Origin: Bacteroidota bacterium
GTDB lineage: Bacteria; Bacteroidota; Ignavibacteria; Tepidaquicellales; Tepidaquicellaceae
Assembly (NCBI GenBank): GCA_023429265.1
Contig: JAEYVS010000127.1
Location: forward strand, 1 to 15,164
Direction: 5' to 3'
DNA length: 15,164 nucleotides
The first letter of the stretch is position 1; every line of letters starts with the position of its first letter. A model generated the notes under the pieces. It saw only the letters and a program-made list of their open reading frames with translations, was not told where the DNA came from and did no database searches. Position numbers and translations under genes: made by a program. Positions 13,866-15,164 of this stretch are shown here, in pieces.

Positions 13866-14825
13866 ATGAAATCATTTTCCCGTAATTTCTCTTTATTAAT
13901 GCTTATTGTAGCGGTTTGTTCCGTTTTTACTTTAAGCAGCTGTAGTAAAGATGACAAAATTGTTACACCTACCGGAGGTGTTACTGATATTGTTGTTAAT
14001 GGCTCATTGGCACCAACATCCAATTCCACAGCGGAAGGTAATCTTTTTGTCACTGATCAGGATGGAAATCCTTTAACAATTTCTAGCGGAGATGTGAGCG
14101 CAGTAATGAACTGGACTACAGATATATCGTCCCAAGGCTCAGTGAATATAACAAGTACCGTTTCTCAGGACATAGCCGCAGCAATCACGATGGATTACAG
14201 CGGCAGTATGTCACAACAAAACATCGAATGTATGGAAAACGGAGTTACTGCATACGTTAACGCAATGGGATTAACCGACATTGCAGAGATAATTAAATTC
14301 TCAACCTTAGTGACAGTTGTTCAGGGTTTCACCAGTAATAAAACCGACCTTCTGAATGCTGTGCAATCCAATGATCCTTCTGCAGGTTCAACAGCTCTAT
14401 ATGAGTCAATATATAAAGCTACACAGGATGTGGCTCTTCAAAACCCAAATTTTTTAAGAACGGTTATTGCATTTACTGACGGTCAGGAAAATGCTTCAAC
14501 AGTAAGCCGTTCAGCAATGATAACAGAAGCTCTAACAAGCGGTATTCCTATTTTTACAGTCACTTTATTAAACACCACTTCCGAGGATATGCAAAATATT
14601 GCAGATACAACTGGTGGTTTTGCATTTACCATTGATCCGGACAGCTGTGGGAATATAACAAACATATACGCACAGATCAATAACCAGTTCAATAATGCTT
14701 ATAAGATGTCAATCACATGGCCTGCAAATGAAATGCCTCCATCAGGTACATCAGTTACAGTTACAATAACAGTAACTACTCTGGGCATTACTAAGGCATT
14801 TGATAAAACATATCTTATCCCTTAA
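13866..14825 (+). CDS. von Willebrand factor A domain lipoprotein, probably surface exposed
   Basis: A 319-residue predicted lipoprotein. The signal ends TLSSC with lipidated Cys26, followed by SKDDK. A Lys with two acidic residues just after the Cys resembles the lipoprotein export signal described for some Bacteroidota, so surface display is plausible. A Thr/Ser-rich beta region (about 30-105) leads to a vWA domain (about 106-275). Its metal-ion-dependent adhesion site is complete: Asp110-x-Ser112-x-Ser114 (DYSGS), Thr176 (GSTALYE) and Asp205 (FTDGQEN). A short beta-rich tail (about 285-319) follows. vWA domains bind protein ligands through a divalent metal; the ligand is unknown, and adhesion or complex assembly at the envelope is the family-level expectation. 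The gene is alone on this strand between two minus-strand lipocalin-like genes and has its own strong ribosome binding site and terminator. Confidence 0.9.
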   Translation: MKSFSRNFSLLMLIVAVCSVFTLSSCSKDDKIVTPTGGVTDIVVNGSLAPTSNSTAEGNLFVTDQDGNPLTISSGDVSAVMNWTTDISSQGSVNITSTVSQDIAAAITMDYSGSMSQQNIECMENGVTAYVNAMGLTDIAEIIKFSTLVTVVQGFTSNKTDLLNAVQSNDPSAGSTALYESIYKATQDVALQNPNFLRTVIAFTDGQENASTVSRSAMITEALTSGIPIFTVTLLNTTSEDMQNIADTTGGFAFTIDPDSCGNITNIYAQINNQFNNAYKMSITWPANEMPPSGTSVTVTITVTTLGITKAFDKTYLIP

Positions 14826-14847
14826 GTTTAACTTGAGTTTATCTATT

Positions 14848-14876
14848 AAAAAGGCAGGTTTTAAACCTGCCTTTTT
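14848..14876. terminator. bidirectional rho-independent terminator
   Basis: AAAAAGGCAGGTTT (14848-14861) and AAACCTGCCTTTTT (14863-14876) form a perfect inverted repeat around one base; in RNA the loop would open to about four bases. A-run and T-run flanks make it work on both strands. It serves the vWA gene (stop 22 bases before) and the opposing lipocalin-like gene (stop at 14895). Confidence 0.9.
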
Positions 14877-14894
14877 ATATATGTAAATATATTT

Positions 14895-15164
14895 CTACTC
14901 ACTACCATATTTCAATATTTTGTCAATGTTTATACCCGTTAAAACAAGGTTTGTATCAGTCGGTTTTTGAATAGTGTACTGAACATTGGTTTCGGTGAAT
15001 GTGAGAATGTCATCTATAGCGTTAAATTCAGTCTGCACACCCTCAAACCCGGGACATTGAAATACGGCAATCCCATTAGAATTAAACTGTGCCATCTCAC
15101 CCGTGCACACTTCAGGCGCTGTACCGGACTGCTCTCTCAGGCCCCAAAGACCAATGATATTGGA
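14895..15164 (-). CDS. small lipocalin-like protein (copy 2), 5' end outside window
   Basis: The frame is open to the window edge; the GTG at 15110 is internal, because the preceding codons read SNIIGLWGLREQSGTAPEV, which aligns with the GTWQLQRQEGASQDI region of the protein at 13145-13588. The visible 89 residues continue CTGEMAQFNSNGIAVFQCPG, then ILTFTETNVQYTIQKPT and LVLTGINI. The two cysteines are 17 residues apart, exactly as Cys57 and Cys74 in copy 1. This copy stops at KYGSE and lacks the Pro/Ala-rich tail. The signal peptide and start lie beyond the window. It is convergent with the vWA gene across a shared terminator. By analogy with copy 1 it should be a secreted protein of unknown ligand. 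Confidence 0.8.
   Translation of the reverse strand, partial: SNIIGLWGLREQSGTAPEVCTGEMAQFNSNGIAVFQCPGFEGVQTEFNAIDDILTFTETNVQYTIQKPTDTNLVLTGINIDKILKYGSE

Noticed and set aside
1..15164. tRNA, rRNA, insertion sequence or prophage genes
   Set aside because: No cloverleaf-like sequence, transposase motif, integrase or terminal inverted repeat pair with target duplication was recognised on either strand.

Overview
The window looks like a chromosomal segment from the Bacteroidota/Chlorobi/Ignavibacteria side of the tree, and Ignavibacteria or a close relative fits best. Two secreted proteases end in a type IX secretion (T9SS) sorting domain with the 'NYPNPFNPTT' style of motif that is typical of that group. 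The base composition is AT-rich (estimated by eye), many starts lack a clear Shine-Dalgarno sequence, and several outer-membrane or lipoprotein-type products are present. The placement is inferred from these traits; there is no rRNA marker here.

Left part (1-2732): the 3' end of a GDP-L-fucose synthase gene converges on a gene for a 514-residue helical, TPR-like protein. A 459-base stretch without a confident gene follows. Centre-left (2733-6544): a lipoprotein and a T9SS-targeted zinc metalloprotease form a two-gene unit, closed by a convergent terminator. On the opposite strand lie a fused double GNAT acetyltransferase and, directly upstream of it, an LprI/DUF1311-type gene broken by a one-base frameshift. 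Centre (6545-8373): dimeric-type glycyl-tRNA synthetase is followed after 3 nt by a SemiSWEET sugar transporter; both appear to start with TTG.

Right part (8548-15164) is envelope-rich. A beta-barrel porin converges, across a run of three intergenic hairpins, on a four-gene minus-strand operon. In order of transcription this operon holds a small secreted lipocalin-like protein, a second T9SS metalloprotease, a second 147-residue lipoprotein, and a single-haem cytochrome fused to an outer-membrane beta-barrel. Upstream and divergent is a surface-lipoprotein-like von Willebrand A (vWA) protein. The window ends inside a second copy of the small lipocalin-like gene.

The most notable points are as follows. 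The lipoprotein plus metalloprotease pair occurs twice within 10 kb, with the gene order reversed. Both proteases carry a Cys-Gly at the end of the presumed propeptide that could act as a cysteine switch. The cytochrome-barrel fusion resembles Cyc2 in architecture. Its mRNA leader contains three related sequence arms that can form two mutually exclusive perfect hairpins, one of which ends two bases before the start codon. A working reading, which is inference, is a cell-surface module in which each exported protease acts with a dedicated lipoprotein, with one copy placed in an operon with an outer-membrane electron-transfer candidate.
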